Shown here: positions 32,173-33,443 of the stretch, piece after piece
Layout: the number at the start of each line of letters is the position of its first letter
How positions within the stretch are numbered: position 1 is the first letter of the stretch
NCBI GenBank assembly: GCA_021202795.1
Contig: JAJQCH010000184.1
Coordinates: 1 to 33,443 of the forward strand
Reading direction: 5' to 3'
Source: Oscillospiraceae bacterium
GTDB taxonomy: Bacteria; Bacillota; Clostridia; Oscillospirales; Oscillospiraceae
Length of the DNA: 33,443 bases
Position numbers and translations under genes: made by a program
The notes under the pieces: generated by a model
Seen by the model: only the letters and a program-made list of their open reading frames with translations
The model's database searches: none
Told to the model about the DNA's origin: nothing

Positions 32173-32724
32173 ATGGAAAAGAAAAGATATACCCTGGCCG
32201 TGCTGGTGGACAACTCCTCCGGCGTGCTGAGTCAGGTGTCCCGGCTGTTTTCCCGGAAGGGCTATAACATCGAATCCCTGGCCGTGGGTACCACGGACGT
32301 GCCGGAGATCAGTCGCATTACCATCGAGGTGCTGGCGGAGAAGGAGGCAAACGTGGTTCTCCTCTGCAACCAGCTCCGCAAGCTGCTGCCCGTCCATTCC
32401 GTGAAAATGCTGACCGCCAGCCACGCCATCCGGCGGGAGCTGGTGCTGATCAAGGTGAAGGCGGAGACCAGCGAGGCCCGCAATGAGATCATCCAGATCG
32501 CCAGCGTGTTCCGGGCCAACATCATCGACGTAGCCCCCGCCAGCCTGACTCTGGCCGTCATCGGGGAGGAGGAGAAGACCGTCGCCATCCAGAACCTGGT
32601 GGAGAAAAACGGCATCCTGGAACTTGTCCGCACCGGCGTGGTGGCCCTGGAGCGGGGCGCGTATACCATCGACGAGGACACCAAGGAAAAGGGCGAATTT
32701 AACTACGGCAAAAACGTGCTATAA
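32173..32724 (+). CDS. ilvN: Acetolactate synthase small regulatory subunit
   Basis: A 183-residue regulatory subunit giving valine feedback control. The ACT domain has TLAVLVDNSSGVLSQVSRLFSRKGYNIESL at the N-terminus; a second domain with ELVLIKVKAETSEARNEIIQIASVFRANIIDVA follows, as in the IlvH/IlvN long form. GGGGGAGAAG precedes the ATG at 13 bp after ilvB. Symbols ilvN and ilvH are used interchangeably for this class. Confidence 0.95.
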   Translation: MEKKRYTLAVLVDNSSGVLSQVSRLFSRKGYNIESLAVGTTDVPEISRITIEVLAEKEANVVLLCNQLRKLLPVHSVKMLTASHAIRRELVLIKVKAETSEARNEIIQIASVFRANIIDVAPASLTLAVIGEEEKTVAIQNLVEKNGILELVRTGVVALERGAYTIDEDTKEKGEFNYGKNVL

Positions 32725-32755
32725 TAGGCACATACACAAAAAATTACAATTTTAA

Positions 32756-33443
<688 letters not shown>

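Overview
This window looks like chromosomal DNA from a GC-rich, Gram-positive anaerobe of the class Clostridia, probably an Oscillospirales/Oscillospiraceae-type gut bacterium (inference). Seen directly: strong AGGAGG-type ribosome binding sites, consensus sigma-A promoters (TTTACA-17-TATAAT, TTGACA-17-TATAAT), a T-box leader, and a lipoteichoic-acid-synthase-like membrane sulfatase, all of which suit a monoderm Firmicute. The taxon itself was not tested by any search.

Layout. 1-2.3 kb: a small XRE regulator overlapping lepA. 2.4-6.1 kb: an NlpC/P60-like surface hydrolase, then CvpA-like and LtaS-like membrane proteins on the minus strand. 6.2-7.7 kb: a redox pair (C_GCAxxG_C_C protein and an FMN alpha-hydroxy-acid dehydrogenase). 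7.8-10.3 kb: an alanyl-tRNA editing protein, a DUF1294 membrane protein with an apparently leaderless promoter, and psuG. 10.3-15.2 kb: a tRNA-Trp T-box followed by a TrpXYZ-type ABC transporter with a TrpB2-like enzyme inserted after the binding protein. 15.3-15.7 kb: an orphan Phd/YefM antitoxin, its palindromic operator, and a 14-codon stump of its RelE/ParE-like toxin. 15.7-17.9 kb: the minus-strand rpmG-secE-nusG-rplK-rplA operon, ending in a terminator without rplJL. 18.1-20.2 kb: an E2-like acyltransferase with a degenerate active site and a secreted esterase. 20.3-20.6 kb: tandem and hairpin repeats. 20.6-24.7 kb: an operon of a membrane-anchored sulfotransferase, cysD and a cysN-cysC fusion, forming a complete PAPS synthesis and transfer module. 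24.7-25.6 kb: a DUF554 membrane protein. 25.7-33.4 kb: leuA-leuC-leuD-leuB-ilvB-ilvN-ilvC (the last cut by the window edge) behind a leader peptide and attenuator.

The most interesting items are: (1) the sulfotransferase-cysD-cysNC operon, which appears to make PAPS for sulfating an unknown acceptor rather than for assimilation; (2) a 38-codon leader ORF rich in Val/Leu/Ile with alternative pairings and a terminator before leuA, implying ribosome-mediated attenuation in a Firmicute; (3) a dispersed long-hairpin element present twice, with conserved termini and an identical 15-nt loop-side core but different, mutually complementary arms; (4) the decayed toxin-antitoxin locus; (5) the Trp T-box operon carrying trpB2; and (6) mini-ORFs or hairpins that place ilvB and the DUF554 gene under translational coupling. 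Identities were assigned by reading motifs and lengths, without database searches.
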